This document shows positions 61,339 to 64,000 of a stretch of 64,000 nucleotides of DNA, in pieces. Origin of the DNA: Gymnogyps californianus. Taxonomy: Eukaryota > Chordata > Aves > Accipitriformes > Cathartidae. Every line of letters begins with the position of its first letter. The stretch's first letter is position 1. The notes under the pieces were generated by a model. That model saw only the letters and a program-made list of their open reading frames with translations, did no database searches and had not been told where the DNA came from. A program made the position numbers and the translations under genes. The stretch covers positions 29,449,001-29,513,000 of the forward strand of contig NC_059478.1 of the NCBI RefSeq assembly GCF_018139145.2, given 5' to 3'.

Positions 61339-64000
<2,662 letters not shown>

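Overview
This window looks like about 64 kb of bird nuclear DNA. Three lines of evidence support this: intron-rich vertebrate genes with GT/AG junctions and CpG-island promoters; a degraded CR1-type LINE reverse transcriptase fragment; and LTRs of a common avian retrovirus-like family (start TGTCCTGGTTTCAGCTGGG). The gene order RAB3B - TXNDC12 (with KTI12 nested inside) - BTF3L4 is the order I know from human chromosome 1p32.3, so this is a conserved syntenic block. The species cannot be named from the sequence alone. The LTR family points to a non-galliform (neoavian) bird, but that is inference.

Layout. 1-29,194: the downstream side of RAB3B (minus strand), which I read as part of its large intron 2. 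It holds an inverted LTR-derived palindrome at 2.4-2.9 kb, a solo LTR at 10.4-11.0 kb, a G39 tract, a 19-bp tandem repeat, and no exon that I can recognise. 29,195-29,422: the first coding exon of RAB3B (76 codons, P-loop and switch I). 29,423-40,753: RAB3B intron 1. 40.36-41.18 kb: a CpG island with a strong minus-strand donor, probably the RAB3B promoter and untranslated first exon. 41.2-48.2 kb: intergenic DNA with a CR1 fragment at 47.36-47.97 kb. 48.2-59.3 kb: TXNDC12 on the minus strand, all seven coding exons found, giving a 170-residue ER thioredoxin-like protein. KTI12 is an intronless gene at 54,372-55,094, lying in TXNDC12 intron 2 on the same strand with its own CpG island. 59.2-60.1 kb: a divergent CpG-island promoter between TXNDC12 and BTF3L4 that carries several recognisable factor sites. 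60.0-64.0 kb: the first three exons of BTF3L4 (plus strand); the rest lies beyond the right edge.

The genes do not form one pathway. RAB3B is a synaptic/secretory-vesicle GTPase, TXNDC12 an ER-lumen thiol oxidoreductase, KTI12 a P-loop partner of Elongator in tRNA wobble-uridine modification, and BTF3L4 a beta-NAC-like ribosome-associated protein. What links them is conserved linkage, the nesting of KTI12, and the shared TXNDC12/BTF3L4 promoter. I see no operon, CRISPR array, toxin or other novel multi-gene system. The most interesting points are the compact KTI12 protein, the LTR palindrome with a tRNA-like insert and T42 tract, and several long G/C homopolymers at or near functional sites.
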